Positions 18,562 to 28,929 of a DNA stretch of 64,000 nt are shown here, in pieces. The stretch spans positions 124,001 to 188,000 of the forward strand of contig NZ_VOSI01000004.1 of assembly GCF_019797745.1 (NCBI RefSeq), given 5' to 3'. The position numbers and the translations under genes are program-made. The notes beneath the pieces were generated by a model. It made no database searches and had not been told where the DNA came from. It was given only the letters and a program-made list of their open reading frames with translations. This DNA comes from Edaphocola aurantiacus. GTDB taxonomy: Bacteria > Bacteroidota > Bacteroidia > Chitinophagales > Chitinophagaceae. Numbering within the stretch: position 1 is the stretch's first letter; every line of letters begins with the position of its first letter.

Positions 18562-20841
18562 TTATTTCTTTTTATTCTTCTGAGCATCAAATGCCGTCAT
18601 CACTACCATGTTCACGATCTGTTGCACGGAGCTACCCAATTGCAGGATATGCACCGGCTTTTCCAGCCCCAGTAATATTGGTCCGATCAGTTCAAATTCG
18701 GCTACTTCCTTCAGCAGGTTGTAGGCAATATTTCCGGAAGACAGGTTAGGGAAAATAAGGGTATTCACACCACCTTCTACCAGGTCCGAGAAAGGATAGT
18801 TTTCTCTTAAGGTTTCGCTATCGAAAGCCATTGCCGCCTGAATCTCACCATCAATGATCAGGTCCGGCTGTTTCGCTTTGGCGATTCTCGCTGCCTCACC
18901 TACCATACGTGCTTCAGGGGTATCGCTGCTGCCAAAGTTAGAATAAGAGAGCATGGCTACTCTTGGGGTAATATTAAAGTGCGCTACTTCTCTTGCGGTC
19001 AGTAAGGCAATGTCTGCCAGTTCTTCTGCATTAGGGTTCAGGTTCACCGTAGTATCGGCCAGGAATAAAGGTCCTTTAGGTGTCAGTACGATATACATAC
19101 CCGCAACTTTTTTTACGCCTTGTTCCACACCAATAGTCTGCAGTGCCGGTCTTATTGTATCCGGGTAGTTTCGGGTCAGTCCGCTGATCAGTCCATCAGC
19201 CTCACCTGCCGCAACCATCATACAACCGAAGTAGTTACGCTCGCGCATAATCTTTTTCGCCTCATATGCATTAAGTCCTCTTCTCTGGCGCTTCTGGAAG
19301 AATTGCTCTCCATAAGCAATGCGTTTCGGCATAGCCTCATCGCTGCGCGGATCAATGATCTGAGGGTTTTTCAGTTCAATCTTGTTTTCCTCGATCAGTT
19401 GTTTGATCTTCTTCTCATTACCCAGCAGGATAGGGAAGGCAAACCCTTCTTCCTCCACGATCTGTGCGGCTTTCAGCACCTTCACATTGTCAGCCTCTGC
19501 AAATACAATACGCTGCGGATTCTTACGGGCTTTCTCATTGATCACCCTTACGATAGAGTTATTGATGCCCAGGCGATCATTCAGTTCCTGTTTGTAGGCC
19601 TCCATATCCATGATCGGCTTACGGGCTACGCCACTATTCATCGCTGCCTGTGCCACAGCCGGAGCTACGGTAGAGAGCAAACGCGGATCGAGTGGTTTTG
19701 GAATAATATATTGCGGACCAAACGTTAGGTTTTTCTCACCATAAGCGATATTAACGATGTCCGGTACCGGTTGCTTGGTCAGCGATGCAAGCGCATACAC
19801 TGCAGCAATTTTCATTTCTTCATTAATGGCGGTGGCCCTCACATCCAGTGCTCCGCGGAAGATGAACGGGAAGCCCAGTACATTGTTTACTTGGTTAGGA
19901 TAATCGCTGCGGCCCGTTGCCATAATAATATCCGGGCGTGCTGCTACGGCATCATCATAAGTGATTTCCGGGTTAGGATTAGCCATGGCAAACACGATAG
20001 GGTTCTGCGCCATAGCGCGCACCATATCCTGGTTCAGTACATTACCTGCGCTGAGCCCGATAAATACATCGGCACCCACCATTGCTTCTGCCAGGGTCTG
20101 GATATGTGTATCCTGTGCAAAGAACATACGGCTTTCGTCCAGGTTGGTACGGTGTATATTGATCACACCATCAACATCGAACATGATGATGTTTTCTTTC
20201 TTCACCCCAAGGTTCAGGTACATTTTTACACAGGCAACTGCTGCTGCACCCGCTCCGCTAACCACCATCTTTATTTTAGACGGTTCTTTCTTAACCAGCT
20301 CCAGGGCATTCAGTAAGGCTGCTCCGGAGATCATAGCGGTGCCATGCTGGTCATCGTGCATGACCGGTATGTTCATGGCTTCTTTAAGCCTGCGCTCTAT
20401 TTCAAAGCATTCAGGTGCTTTAATGTCTTCCAGGTTAATGCCGCCGAAAGTGGGTCCCAGGGCTTTTACCACGGTTACAAACTCATCGATGTTTTTGGTA
20501 TCCACTTCAAGGTCAAATACATCGATGTCTGCAAATATTTTGAATAATACACCTTTACCTTCCATGACCGGCTTGCTGGCGCCGGGACCGATATCGCCCA
20601 GGCCCAGTACCGCGGTACCGTTACTGATTACCGCTACCAGGTTGCCCTTGGCGGTGTATTTATAAATGTCTTCAGGATTCTCTTTGATCATGAGACAAGG
20701 CTCTGCTACGCCGGGAGAGTAGGCCAGAGACAGGTCTCTTTGTGTTTTCGTATTTTTAGTCGGTACTACTTTAATCTTTCCGGGCCTTCCGTTCGCATGA
20801 TAGTCCAGTGCTTCTTGTTTGATGTTTCTGTGTGTACTCAT
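18562..20841 (-). CDS. maeB: NADP-dependent malic enzyme with phosphotransacetylase-like domain
   Basis: A 759-residue fusion. Residues about 1-410 are malic enzyme: [33 protein letters not shown], the MHDDQHGTA substrate loop and the NADP-binding [12 protein letters not shown]. Residues about 430-759 are a phosphate acetyl/butyryltransferase-like domain ([54 protein letters not shown]), usually regulatory in MaeB enzymes. It converts malate to pyruvate with NADPH in the cytoplasm. It heads a unit with the RDD and AcpH-like genes. It is separated from the upstream 20946-32627 operon by a strong terminator. Confidence 0.97.
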   Translation of the reverse strand: MSTHRNIKQEALDYHANGRPGKIKVVPTKNTKTQRDLSLAYSPGVAEPCLMIKENPEDIYKYTAKGNLVAVISNGTAVLGLGDIGPGASKPVMEGKGVLFKIFADIDVFDLEVDTKNIDEFVTVVKALGPTFGGINLEDIKAPECFEIERRLKEAMNIPVMHDDQHGTAMISGAALLNALELVKKEPSKIKMVVSGAGAAAVACVKMYLNLGVKKENIIMFDVDGVINIHRTNLDESRMFFAQDTHIQTLAEAMVGADVFIGLSAGNVLNQDMVRAMAQNPIVFAMANPNPEITYDDAVAARPDIIMATGRSDYPNQVNNVLGFPFIFRGALDVRATAINEEMKIAAVYALASLTKQPVPDIVNIAYGEKNLTFGPQYIIPKPLDPRLLSTVAPAVAQAAMNSGVARKPIMDMEAYKQELNDRLGINNSIVRVINEKARKNPQRIVFAEADNVKVLKAAQIVEEEGFAFPILLGNEKKIKQLIEENKIELKNPQIIDPRSDEAMPKRIAYGEQFFQKRQRRGLNAYEAKKIMRERNYFGCMMVAAGEADGLISGLTRNYPDTIRPALQTIGVEQGVKKVAGMYIVLTPKGPLFLADTTVNLNPNAEELADIALLTAREVAHFNITPRVAMLSYSNFGSSDTPEARMVGEAARIAKAKQPDLIIDGEIQAAMAFDSETLRENYPFSDLVEGGVNTLIFPNLSSGNIAYNLLKEVAEFELIGPILLGLEKPVHILQLGSSVQQIVNMVVMTAFDAQKNKKK

Positions 20842-20873
20842 CTCAGCTTAATTTGTGCCTTTGCGGTTAAATA

Positions 20874-20913
20874 TAAAAACAGCCTCAAATTTAACGATTT
20901 GAGGCTGTTTTTA
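20874..20913 (-). terminator. Perfect 17-bp hairpin terminator of the six-gene envelope operon
   Basis: Arms 20874-20890 and 20897-20913 are exact reverse complements around a 6-base loop, with core CAGCCTCAAAT and A/T ends giving a T5 run on the minus strand. It lies 33 bp beyond the last gene of the 20946-32627 unit and in the 5' region of maeB, so it marks the operon's end. Confidence 0.93.
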
Positions 20914-20945
20914 AAATTTATTTTATATTAAAAAAGATTACATGC

Positions 20946-21836
20946 TTAGAGTCCGTATGTTTTGATGATCTTGTGATCTGCATCAAAGACAAAGCGTACT
21001 TTAGAGTTTACCTTTTTCTCCTTCTGGTCTTTTACAGAGAAGTAAGAGTAGGTAGTGGATACATCGTAGGTATTATCGCTTACCTTTTCTACTTTGATAT
21101 TGCTGTGCTGGTTGTTCTGTGTTTTATCCCAGGTGCCCTGGTAGCGGTCTTTCAGCTCATCGTATGTAGGGTAATTGATGTCCCAGTAGCGCTCCATATT
21201 AGGAGAGAAGTGCTGGTAGATCTCATCGAAATTACGGGACTGCTCTGCAGATAATAATGTTTGTATCTCGCGGGCGTTGGTACGGTCATCTTCCGTTTGC
21301 GGTGGGGCAGCAGGTTCTATAGTCTCTGTGGGTTTAGCAGTCGCTACGGCTGTATTGGCTGTATCGGTTGCCTTTACCTCGTTTGGTACATTAGTATTTT
21401 GCTTCTCTATTTCCAGAAAATAATAAGCCAGGCCGCCGACTACCAGCAAGCCAACGATAATGGCAATCCACATGCCTGCATTGCTTTTCTTTTGTACCAA
21501 TGCTGCATTAAAGGGTTCTGGAGGCACATTGCTGAAGTTTTGATGCTCCATCGGTGTATTGTGCGTAGGATACTCTATTTTCTGAGCCGGAGCCGGTGGT
21601 GGCGTAGGCATGATCGGAATATGGTTACTACGGGATTGTCCTAAAAACTCCTGTTCGAAATTTTTAGAACTGATGGCATCCAGGTTCCAGTGCTTATACA
21701 AGCCGGTGAGGTGGATGTTTACTTCCGAATCATTAAGACCATTCCAGGAATCTAACAGATCCTGTGGTGCTTCCTGTCCGAATTTTTTCTGATATAAGAA
21801 ACTTATATACGCTACAATATTGCTTCTGCTGATCAT
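20946..21836 (-). CDS. Bitopic membrane protein sharing an N-terminal module with its neighbour
   Basis: A 296-residue protein of unknown function, last gene of the six-gene unit. Residues 1-68 are a helical module (SFLYQKKFGQEAPQDLLDSW, then NGLNDSEV) clearly related to the N-terminus of the 21853-22986 protein. A Pro-rich linker follows (about 72-115), then one membrane segment (122-141, MWIAIIVGLLVVGGLAYYFL), a Thr/Ala/Pro linker and an extracytoplasmic domain (about 175-296) reminiscent of NTF2-like/SnoaL folds (IQTLLSAEQSRNFDEIYQHF; VRFVFDADHKIIKTYGL). The topology is N-in, without a signal peptide. It follows the neighbour by 16 bp and is followed by the terminator. It is probably an accessory or scaffold factor of the PBP/ATPase system. 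Confidence 0.82.
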   Translation of the reverse strand: MISRSNIVAYISFLYQKKFGQEAPQDLLDSWNGLNDSEVNIHLTGLYKHWNLDAISSKNFEQEFLGQSRSNHIPIMPTPPPAPAQKIEYPTHNTPMEHQNFSNVPPEPFNAALVQKKSNAGMWIAIIVGLLVVGGLAYYFLEIEKQNTNVPNEVKATDTANTAVATAKPTETIEPAAPPQTEDDRTNAREIQTLLSAEQSRNFDEIYQHFSPNMERYWDINYPTYDELKDRYQGTWDKTQNNQHSNIKVEKVSDNTYDVSTTYSYFSVKDQKEKKVNSKVRFVFDADHKIIKTYGL

Positions 21837-21852
21837 TGTTTGTTTTTTTTCT

Positions 21853-22986
21853 TTAAGGTTCTAAAGCATATTTCAGGTATTCGATTCTACCTGAGTTGTC
21901 AAATTTAGTATAATATTCTTTGGCAGAACCGTCACAATTAAATAAAAAATAGGTTCCGTTCACGAGCTTAAATAAGGTATTGTCATTTTTAAGATCGGTA
22001 TAGCTCTCTGTGTATGCAGTCTTATACTTAAGCGGTTTCGGCGCTTCATAGCTATTCGTTTCAGGATTACCGTAAAATACATAATAACCCCCGTCAGAGA
22101 GCTGCGCCACTACACCATATACATTATCCTTCAGGGTCTGTTTGATCATGGAGGAGTAAGCCTTGTTACCATTGCTGCAGGTATTGACGATATACAGTTT
22201 CTGCAGGGCAGGCTGCTGTTTGATGCTGCCGACAATCACCTTACGGAATGGAGAGGTAAGGGTAGCGCTTTCATTTTTTACATTATTGATCTCGCGGAAT
22301 ACATTGCGGTACACCAGGAAATTATCCTTGTCTTCGATCACATAGTTCTCATTAACATAACCAAAGGCCTCCGGTTTGTTGAGCAGGTAATCGCTGAAAC
22401 TGGTACTGTCAAACACCACACGACGACTGGCATACATTTTATCATTCACCTTTACCTGGTATAGTTTAGCATCTGTTGTACGCAGATAAGATACCGAATT
22501 GGCAGTAGGGTATATGTCCATACGACCGATCGGTTTTCCCTCAATATCGCGTATCGTTACATTGTCTGTAGTGACATATACATAATGCAGGCTTTTGAAT
22601 TGCTTATACTGATACAGTACGTATACGACGATAGCGAGTATGGGCAGAAACAGCAGTGCGATCCAGGGTCTACTGCGTTTTTGTTTTACACTCACAGGAG
22701 CCGGACGGCTTGCCGGTGCCTGGCGCTGCTGAGGTATATCCTGCGGCGGCTGTACCTTTGCTGCTACAGGTTGCGTACCCTGCTGTGCATAGAACTCCTG
22801 TATCTCCCTGTGTATATCCTCCCCGGTATAATTCCAGGAGAGAAACATCTCTTTCAGGTATTGCTGTATTTCTGCATCATTCAATCCTGCCCAGCTCTGC
22901 AATACTTCTTCACTGGCCTCCTGAGACAATCTTCTTTGGTACAGGTATTTGATAAATGCGTTTATGTTGCTGCTGTTGATCTGCAT
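21853..22986 (-). CDS. Bitopic membrane protein with shared N-terminal module, partner of the SEDS-PBP operon
   Basis: A 377-residue protein of unknown function. Residues 1-68 form the same helical module as in the next gene: IKYLYQRRLSQEASEEVLQS, then WAGLNDAEI and SWNYTGEDIH. A Gln/Pro-rich linker leads to basic residues (KQKRSRP) and a membrane segment (107-126, IALLFLPILAIVVYVLY), so the N-terminal module is cytoplasmic and the ~250-residue C-terminal part is outside. The first outer strands (YVYVTTDNVTIRDIEGKPIG) could be an SH3-like domain. It lies 10 bp after the 149-residue gene and 16 bp before the next. It may be a cytoplasm-to-periplasm adaptor. This is inference. Confidence 0.82.
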   Translation of the reverse strand: MQINSSNINAFIKYLYQRRLSQEASEEVLQSWAGLNDAEIQQYLKEMFLSWNYTGEDIHREIQEFYAQQGTQPVAAKVQPPQDIPQQRQAPASRPAPVSVKQKRSRPWIALLFLPILAIVVYVLYQYKQFKSLHYVYVTTDNVTIRDIEGKPIGRMDIYPTANSVSYLRTTDAKLYQVKVNDKMYASRRVVFDSTSFSDYLLNKPEAFGYVNENYVIEDKDNFLVYRNVFREINNVKNESATLTSPFRKVIVGSIKQQPALQKLYIVNTCSNGNKAYSSMIKQTLKDNVYGVVAQLSDGGYYVFYGNPETNSYEAPKPLKYKTAYTESYTDLKNDNTLFKLVNGTYFLFNCDGSAKEYYTKFDNSGRIEYLKYALEP

Positions 22987-22996
22987 GTGCTTTAGG

Positions 22997-23446
22997 TTAC
23001 TTGTTGTTTTTGTCTACAATCTTAATAAGAATATCATTAGGCACCGGTATAGCATTATTCTTTATTTTAAATGTTGCATACACGGTATTGTTGTTCTTGT
23101 CGTAAGTGATTTTAAATCCGAACTGGTTCAGATCATATTTCAATAGTGCAGCATTACCGTTATAGAAATCCCGGGTAATCTCATTGGCTCCGCTAAGGGT
23201 AACCAGGAGTTGGCTGTCTACTACTTCAGTCTTAATATTAGGCTGATATGCAGTCTGGACAAGGCGCACGAAGGTATCGGTTTTTATCCAATTGTAATGC
23301 TCCGGGCCAAATGCATCATCCCTGACCGTAACCCTTTCTTTATCGGGTGCCGCATTTTTAATACTTAATTTAAGCCAGGAAACCAGGCCTATCGTCAGAA
23401 CTATTGACAGGATAATCAATATGATCTTTATGGGTGTTGATCTCAT
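22997..23446 (-). CDS. Small bitopic protein coupled to the SEDS-PBP gene
   Basis: A 149-residue protein with one N-terminal membrane segment (about 8-28, IILIILSIVLTIGLVSWL) and a ~115-residue extracytoplasmic beta-rich domain (about 32-149, with FKITYDKNNNTVYATFKIK). No family was recognised. Its start overlaps the stop of the 1828-residue gene by 4 bp (23443-23446), the usual sign of translational coupling and of roughly equal production. It is followed by the 377-residue gene after 10 bp. By context it is a probable subunit of the same membrane complex, perhaps in the way small bitopic proteins stabilise divisome or elongasome complexes. Confidence 0.8.
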   Translation of the reverse strand: MRSTPIKIILIILSIVLTIGLVSWLKLSIKNAAPDKERVTVRDDAFGPEHYNWIKTDTFVRLVQTAYQPNIKTEVVDSQLLVTLSGANEITRDFYNGNAALLKYDLNQFGFKITYDKNNNTVYATFKIKNNAIPVPNDILIKIVDKNNK

Positions 23447-26400
23447 GGTTTTTTATTAAAATAGTATTTGAATGATTGTGATTCTACAGATTGACTGATG
23501 ATACGATTAACCAGATCCCAGTCAAAATCGCCTGTATGGTCTATGGTGAAATACCATCCGTATAGTCTTGCCTGTCCTATGTTTGCTGCACTGGTCAGAT
23601 CTTTGTCTGCTACAATAACGATCAGTCTCCTGGAGCTTTTTCCTTTCGAGGTCTGCTCGTTGATCGTTCCCGTTTTGGCATAGAAGAAGTAATTACTGTA
23701 CTTCGCTTTAAGACCTGATAAACGCTTACCGGTACCATTTGCACCATTGATCACATCACTCATCCCCTGCATGATATTGTAGGCCATAAAGGTGCGGAAG
23801 TTACCATCGCCTCTCCAGCTGGAGTCTACCTGCCAGTTCTGAACCGGCATTGCCTGCCGCGTCACACTCATGCGGAAATTGCGGTTCTGGCTGGCCATAG
23901 ACATGTACATCTGCAACATCATAAATGGTGTGATGCGATACGGATAACCACCCAGTGTGGCTGTTTTCAGCCCCAGGTTAAAGTTCTGCTGTATCTCGTT
24001 GAATGCCCGTTCTGACTGCAGATAATACGATTGCTCAGGGAAGCTCCATAAGTAACCACCGCTGCGGTTGCGGTCCAGTACATTATACAGGGCAGAGTCT
24101 ACATAATTAACCCTGTCGATACTCGTCACCTGGAAATCATTTTTGTCCTTGTCTTTGGTACGCAGGCTGGCATTCTGCTCAAAGCCCGTAGCGATGAGTG
24201 AGTTCTCATTGCCAAAGTAGCTTTTATGCGTTTTACCCTTATCCGTAGCCGGCCAGTTGCCTTTGCGGGCATTGAAGTTAGGCAGGTAATAATTTGATCC
24301 TTTAAAAGATAAATTCGGGAAGGTATTATTGGCGCCTGCACCTCTACTCAGCACATTTTCCAGGCTGTAATGGTTATCTTTAAAGTAATTTCCTTTGCTA
24401 TACGAACCCAGGAACATCATTACCGATTGATAGTAGTTACTGGAAAATTCCAGGAACTTGGTCAGGCCTACATCACCGTAATAGTGGTCATCATTTTTCC
24501 ATGGTTTCACCAGTTTCAGACCAGCATAAGTATTGATCTCCGGTATGCCGGCAGGATGCAATACCAGGTTTTCCCATCCGGCATTTACCTGCGATGCGAT
24601 GAGGCTGGTCGTAAGTGGTTTGATGGAGGAGCCTGGTCCGAGGAACAGGTTCAGCAGGTTACGATTACCCCACTGATCCCTTTCATTTTTTGCATTGCTG
24701 AAGAAGAACTGCTGTCTTTGCAGGGCATAAATAGCAGCATCGTTATTCGGATCCAGCACATTACGATTGGTCACGTAGTCTGCCATCAGGCGCACGTTTC
24801 CGTCACCGTCGGTGGCGATAACACTAAAGTTGTATTTCTTGTTTTTATCAACAATCTGTTTGCTGACCGCATTGATGTCATTTTGCACATCTTTTGATAA
24901 TGCATAATCCAGGGTAATGCGTACTTCCTTATTCAGCTCTTTCTCGTTACTGTAGGCTGTTTTCAGGGCATTGGCAAAGTTGTATATCCAGAAGTTATTT
25001 TCTTTCAGCGGGTACACAATCTTATATTCTCCGTTGATCCATTTATTTAAGGCATAGCGGTTGCCGGAGTTGCGGAAGCCCAGGGTAAAGGACTGATCCT
25101 GATTGAAGATGGTTGCCTGATCTTCATTGTTCAGTGTGCTGACAAATGAAGTGGCATTCTGCTCAATATTCTTCTGTACATTTTTATATACAAAAATATG
25201 TGCCTGGCCTTTGCTGCTATTGTTTACATTAATGATCCCTACATTTTCCGGATTGTTGCCTGCAAACCAGTTGCCCGGCATTAAGGCAAACTGTATGCTG
25301 CTGGACGGATCGTTAATGAAATAAGGTAACAGCACATTTTTGGCGCTGTTATTATAGCTCACCAATGCGGTAGATACATCATTAAAGAATAAAGACTCGC
25401 TTACATTTCCGTTCCATATCATACGACTTTCTACAGGAGGCAGTTCCAGGTACATATTCTTATTGTACACGGCATTGTAGCGCTCATTGTCGTAAATGAT
25501 AAACAGCGGATTATTCAGTTCAAATGCTGTAGATGGTTTGTCTATCAGGTTATTGAAGATACTGCGCGTATAGGGGTCCCCGACCACATCGTTTTTCAGG
25601 TGTGCAAAGCGATCATCCTTGCCTAGGATGCCGATCAGCTGGGTATAATTATACTTCACTCTTTTGCTGTCGAGGCTGTCCTGTATAGTGGCCAGCAGCC
25701 CGTTCAGGTCAACATCTATATGCTTCTGGGTTTTGTCCAGGGTGATAGAGAAGTTTTTATTATTCAGTTCATTTCTCTGTACTGTGGTTAAGGCAAATGC
25801 TGCGATTAAGGCCACGAAGAAGGCATACTTAATAGCATTGCCCTGCAGGTTGATGTTGAATGAGTGCTGTTGTGTAGGTGCCTGTACCAGCGTTAAGCCC
25901 AGTAGTAATAAAGGTAATATAACCGATACACGGCTGGTAAGGCTCAGGAATGGAAAATCCTGGCCGAAGAATACGAAACGGTTGGTGGCCGTCAGCCATA
26001 CAAACAAGGCTATGGTAAAGAGCAGGATCAGCGGTATTAAGCCCGCATAGCTGCCCAGGTCTCTCGGTTTGGACGGATCGGATGGCAGTAGTTGTACCTT
26101 GTACGAGATCAGGTACAGGATCATAGGTAATAAGATCAGGAACAGGATCAGATACATGACAAAATCGCCCAGCTCGCTGATCACATAACGGGCGATCACT
26201 ACATCACGCGTCTGCGTAGGATAGTCTACCCCCACACGGGAATGCGGGCGCAGGTTGATGGTATAATGCTCATCGTACGGTTTGCTGATATAAGAGTTGA
26301 TGAACCATTGGTTCTCAGCAGTTTCAATGATCTTCCTTGTTTTGAACGAGGTGTATTCATTCTCCTGCATCAGCTGGCTGATCGGCTGGTGAATGATAGA

Positions 26401-28929
26401 AGCGCGGTACTGTACGTGTTTTACAACATCATTCAACTGATGATCTACTCTTGCGCGGGTGTATGGTATACTGATCAGGATGATCCACAATGCGGTTACA
26501 CCTAATGTAATCTTCAGTACTTTACTGTCTTTCGGATACAGCACATAAATGATCAATGCTACGAATACCAGTACGGCCAGTATGACGAATAATTTATACG
26601 TCAGCAGGTAGTAGAACAGCGATTTGAACGATAGGGTAGTCAGGTATACAATCAGTGCTGTGATACCGTATATCCAATAGTTGTTCGGTTTGTACAGCAT
26701 ACGCTTGATGCTGTTGTTGCTGCGATCCAGTGGCTTTTTCAGGAAGTTGATGAAGATATTCTTCAGCAGGATGAAAAGGGTAAACAGGATGGCAAATCCG
26801 CGGTCACATACAGCAAAGAACAGGATGGTCAGCGCGGTAATGATGAAGGTCGGATTATTGAAAAGGTAATAGAAATAAGCCTTGGCCTGTATTTTCAGTT
26901 TGGATTTTTCGCCCAGTATATCCAGTGGCTTATACTCGAACCGGCGGTTGCTGATCTTGGAAAAATACCAATAGCCCAGCAGTGGCACCAGAATAGAAAT
27001 AATACGGGTAAAGATCTCTATATGCATCACCTTCTTGTTGAGCATAAAGAGTACAAGACAGGCCGCGATGAATATAGCATATGTCTTGTTGATACCGGCC
27101 ATGTTGCCTGTATTCAGCTTCAGAAAACGATCTAATTCAAAATCACCTTTACGGTTCAGTACTGCTCTGTAGATAATGATGAGTAGGACAAACAACAAGA
27201 TCCAGATCAGGGTAAGCGGTACCGGTAGTATAAAGCCAAGGTTAAAATCGAAATTGATCAGCGTATTTTCCAGCTCGTATTTGGTAATGTTCTCCAGCGG
27301 AGGGAAGGTAGCTACACGCCAGTACAGTATAAAACGTAAGGCCGTCAGCACAAAGATCACAGAAAGGATGATCGGCTCCAGGCGGTCTATTTTTTTGCCG
27401 GGGAAGAAGACTGTAAGCAATACAAAGGCGATATAGATAATGCCCAGGTACAGCACTGTATTGTCCGGGCTGAATCCGTTTTTGGAGAAATCCCTCACAT
27501 CAAACAAATAATGCACACTATGGTCTTCGCTACTCAGGCTGAATTTCTGCTGGGTCACATCCTGGTGTTTGCCATTACGGTTATTGTCCGTTACAGCAAG
27601 GGCCAGCGGGGTATTGGGTGATCCGGTAACATAGTCTATATTACCATCAATAGCCTCGCTCACACGCAGGTTGTAGGTCGTAAAATAGAAGCCTTCTTTT
27701 AAGTTATCCGTAATGATGCGGTCAAAATCGTTCGTAATGAAACGAATATTCTTGTCGCCCCTGGATTGGATACCCGGGCTTTTGAGCATATAGGTATTGG
27801 GATAATCAAATACAATAGCCAGTTTGTTCTGGTTGCCCAGAGCATAATCTGCACCTGCAATACTACCCAGGTGCAATAGTTTTTTATTATTATTGAATCC
27901 GATGTAGAACTGTTCTCCCAGGCCGATCGTTGCCGCGTTGCTGATATTCGGGCTGATCGTTTGTCCGCCTACCTGTAACTGGTATCCGTTGGTGAAGAAG
28001 CTTCTATCCGGGAATAGTTTCAATGATTGTGCATCCTTTGAATGATTGACCAGGAGGTAGGTATTGCCGGTTTGCAACAATATAGATTCCAGTACCTGGT
28101 AACTTTCCGGCTTACCGGAACTGAAGTTGCGGTTGTCAAGGAACAGGTCGAAGATGGACATCCCTTTTTTGAGCGGAGCATCTTTGATGGTGATATTATC
28201 GGTATAAGGCGCCGTAAGATTAAACTGCTCCAGCAATTCTGCATCATTACACTGCAGGCTTATAGTATAAACCGTTTCACTTTCAGGAGCACCGAACAGG
28301 CGTTTGAATATGTTGTAGTGCTGCTCCTGTATGCTAATATTCAGTTTGTTCTGTGCATTACTGATGCTGAACTGATCTTTAATGTCTGCAGTGAAAATAT
28401 TGTTGAGCAGGCGGTTTTCTCCATCATCACCAACCTGTATCACCGGCTGATAGAATGCCGAGAAGCTTACCCTGGCCTGATCTGTACCGGATGCTGCTAT
28501 CGTAATGCGTGCATCACGATTGGTACTGTCCTGCAGGATGGGGAATACATCCAGCTTTTTATCAAATGCAATACCGGTATTGCTTAAGCCATGGTATTCA
28601 TTATTGGTAAACCAGCTGCGGTCTCCCAAAGGGTTCATGGTAAAGTATACGGCAAATACCCCTGTCATAAAGACAAGGGTAAGTAAACCGAAATTCAGTA
28701 CGCTTTTCCATTTATTATTGAACGCGACCATTTTACTGATGCGTTCATCGCCCTGCTTATATTGCTTTAACCGGGTATTGATAATGTTTTCCAGCCCCAG
28801 TTTGGCTACATAGAAAAACAGACATGCAATAATGGTGAGGCTCAGGAACCAGCTCAGCACGCTGCCAAAGGCAATATTGAGGCCGATAATCGCGGCAGCC
28901 GGTATACCAAAGAACAAAAGTTTCTTCAT
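23443..28929 (-). CDS. Giant polytopic protein: SEDS-like membrane domain fused to class B PBP transpeptidase
   Basis: 1828 residues. Layout: three membrane segments (about 1-98), an extracytoplasmic beta-rich domain (about 100-485), a cluster of about ten membrane segments (about 487-1035), then a periplasmic pedestal and transpeptidase domain (about 1040-1828). The transpeptidase motifs are complete: S1434-S-I-K1437 within GPGSSIKP, S1496-S-N1498, and K1752-T-G-T. These acylate D-Ala-D-Ala stem peptides and would bind beta-lactams. In the membrane part, TRDVVIARYVISELG (D909, E919) and FGQDFPFLSLTSRVSVILPL (about 988-1007) resemble the catalytic loop (HTDFIF...EELG) and the last helix (LPFVSYGGSS) of FtsW/RodA glycosyltransferases, though divergent. 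The final membrane helix (about 1015-1033) would anchor the PBP part. The gene abuts the 339-residue gene (0 bp) and overlaps the next by 4 bp. The PBP call is firm; the SEDS call is moderate. Confidence 0.85.
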   Translation of the reverse strand: MKKLLFFGIPAAAIIGLNIAFGSVLSWFLSLTIIACLFFYVAKLGLENIINTRLKQYKQGDERISKMVAFNNKWKSVLNFGLLTLVFMTGVFAVYFTMNPLGDRSWFTNNEYHGLSNTGIAFDKKLDVFPILQDSTNRDARITIAASGTDQARVSFSAFYQPVIQVGDDGENRLLNNIFTADIKDQFSISNAQNKLNISIQEQHYNIFKRLFGAPESETVYTISLQCNDAELLEQFNLTAPYTDNITIKDAPLKKGMSIFDLFLDNRNFSSGKPESYQVLESILLQTGNTYLLVNHSKDAQSLKLFPDRSFFTNGYQLQVGGQTISPNISNAATIGLGEQFYIGFNNNKKLLHLGSIAGADYALGNQNKLAIVFDYPNTYMLKSPGIQSRGDKNIRFITNDFDRIITDNLKEGFYFTTYNLRVSEAIDGNIDYVTGSPNTPLALAVTDNNRNGKHQDVTQQKFSLSSEDHSVHYLFDVRDFSKNGFSPDNTVLYLGIIYIAFVLLTVFFPGKKIDRLEPIILSVIFVLTALRFILYWRVATFPPLENITKYELENTLINFDFNLGFILPVPLTLIWILLFVLLIIIYRAVLNRKGDFELDRFLKLNTGNMAGINKTYAIFIAACLVLFMLNKKVMHIEIFTRIISILVPLLGYWYFSKISNRRFEYKPLDILGEKSKLKIQAKAYFYYLFNNPTFIITALTILFFAVCDRGFAILFTLFILLKNIFINFLKKPLDRSNNSIKRMLYKPNNYWIYGITALIVYLTTLSFKSLFYYLLTYKLFVILAVLVFVALIIYVLYPKDSKVLKITLGVTALWIILISIPYTRARVDHQLNDVVKHVQYRASIIHQPISQLMQENEYTSFKTRKIIETAENQWFINSYISKPYDEHYTINLRPHSRVGVDYPTQTRDVVIARYVISELGDFVMYLILFLILLPMILYLISYKVQLLPSDPSKPRDLGSYAGLIPLILLFTIALFVWLTATNRFVFFGQDFPFLSLTSRVSVILPLLLLGLTLVQAPTQQHSFNINLQGNAIKYAFFVALIAAFALTTVQRNELNNKNFSITLDKTQKHIDVDLNGLLATIQDSLDSKRVKYNYTQLIGILGKDDRFAHLKNDVVGDPYTRSIFNNLIDKPSTAFELNNPLFIIYDNERYNAVYNKNMYLELPPVESRMIWNGNVSESLFFNDVSTALVSYNNSAKNVLLPYFINDPSSSIQFALMPGNWFAGNNPENVGIINVNNSSKGQAHIFVYKNVQKNIEQNATSFVSTLNNEDQATIFNQDQSFTLGFRNSGNRYALNKWINGEYKIVYPLKENNFWIYNFANALKTAYSNEKELNKEVRITLDYALSKDVQNDINAVSKQIVDKNKKYNFSVIATDGDGNVRLMADYVTNRNVLDPNNDAAIYALQRQQFFFSNAKNERDQWGNRNLLNLFLGPGSSIKPLTTSLIASQVNAGWENLVLHPAGIPEINTYAGLKLVKPWKNDDHYYGDVGLTKFLEFSSNYYQSVMMFLGSYSKGNYFKDNHYSLENVLSRGAGANNTFPNLSFKGSNYYLPNFNARKGNWPATDKGKTHKSYFGNENSLIATGFEQNASLRTKDKDKNDFQVTSIDRVNYVDSALYNVLDRNRSGGYLWSFPEQSYYLQSERAFNEIQQNFNLGLKTATLGGYPYRITPFMMLQMYMSMASQNRNFRMSVTRQAMPVQNWQVDSSWRGDGNFRTFMAYNIMQGMSDVINGANGTGKRLSGLKAKYSNYFFYAKTGTINEQTSKGKSSRRLIVIVADKDLTSAANIGQARLYGWYFTIDHTGDFDWDLVNRIISQSVESQSFKYYFNKKP

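Noticed and set aside
19120-20665. Plus-strand open frames of 180-234 codons inside maeB
   Set aside because: They are antisense shadows of a full-length, well conserved malic enzyme.
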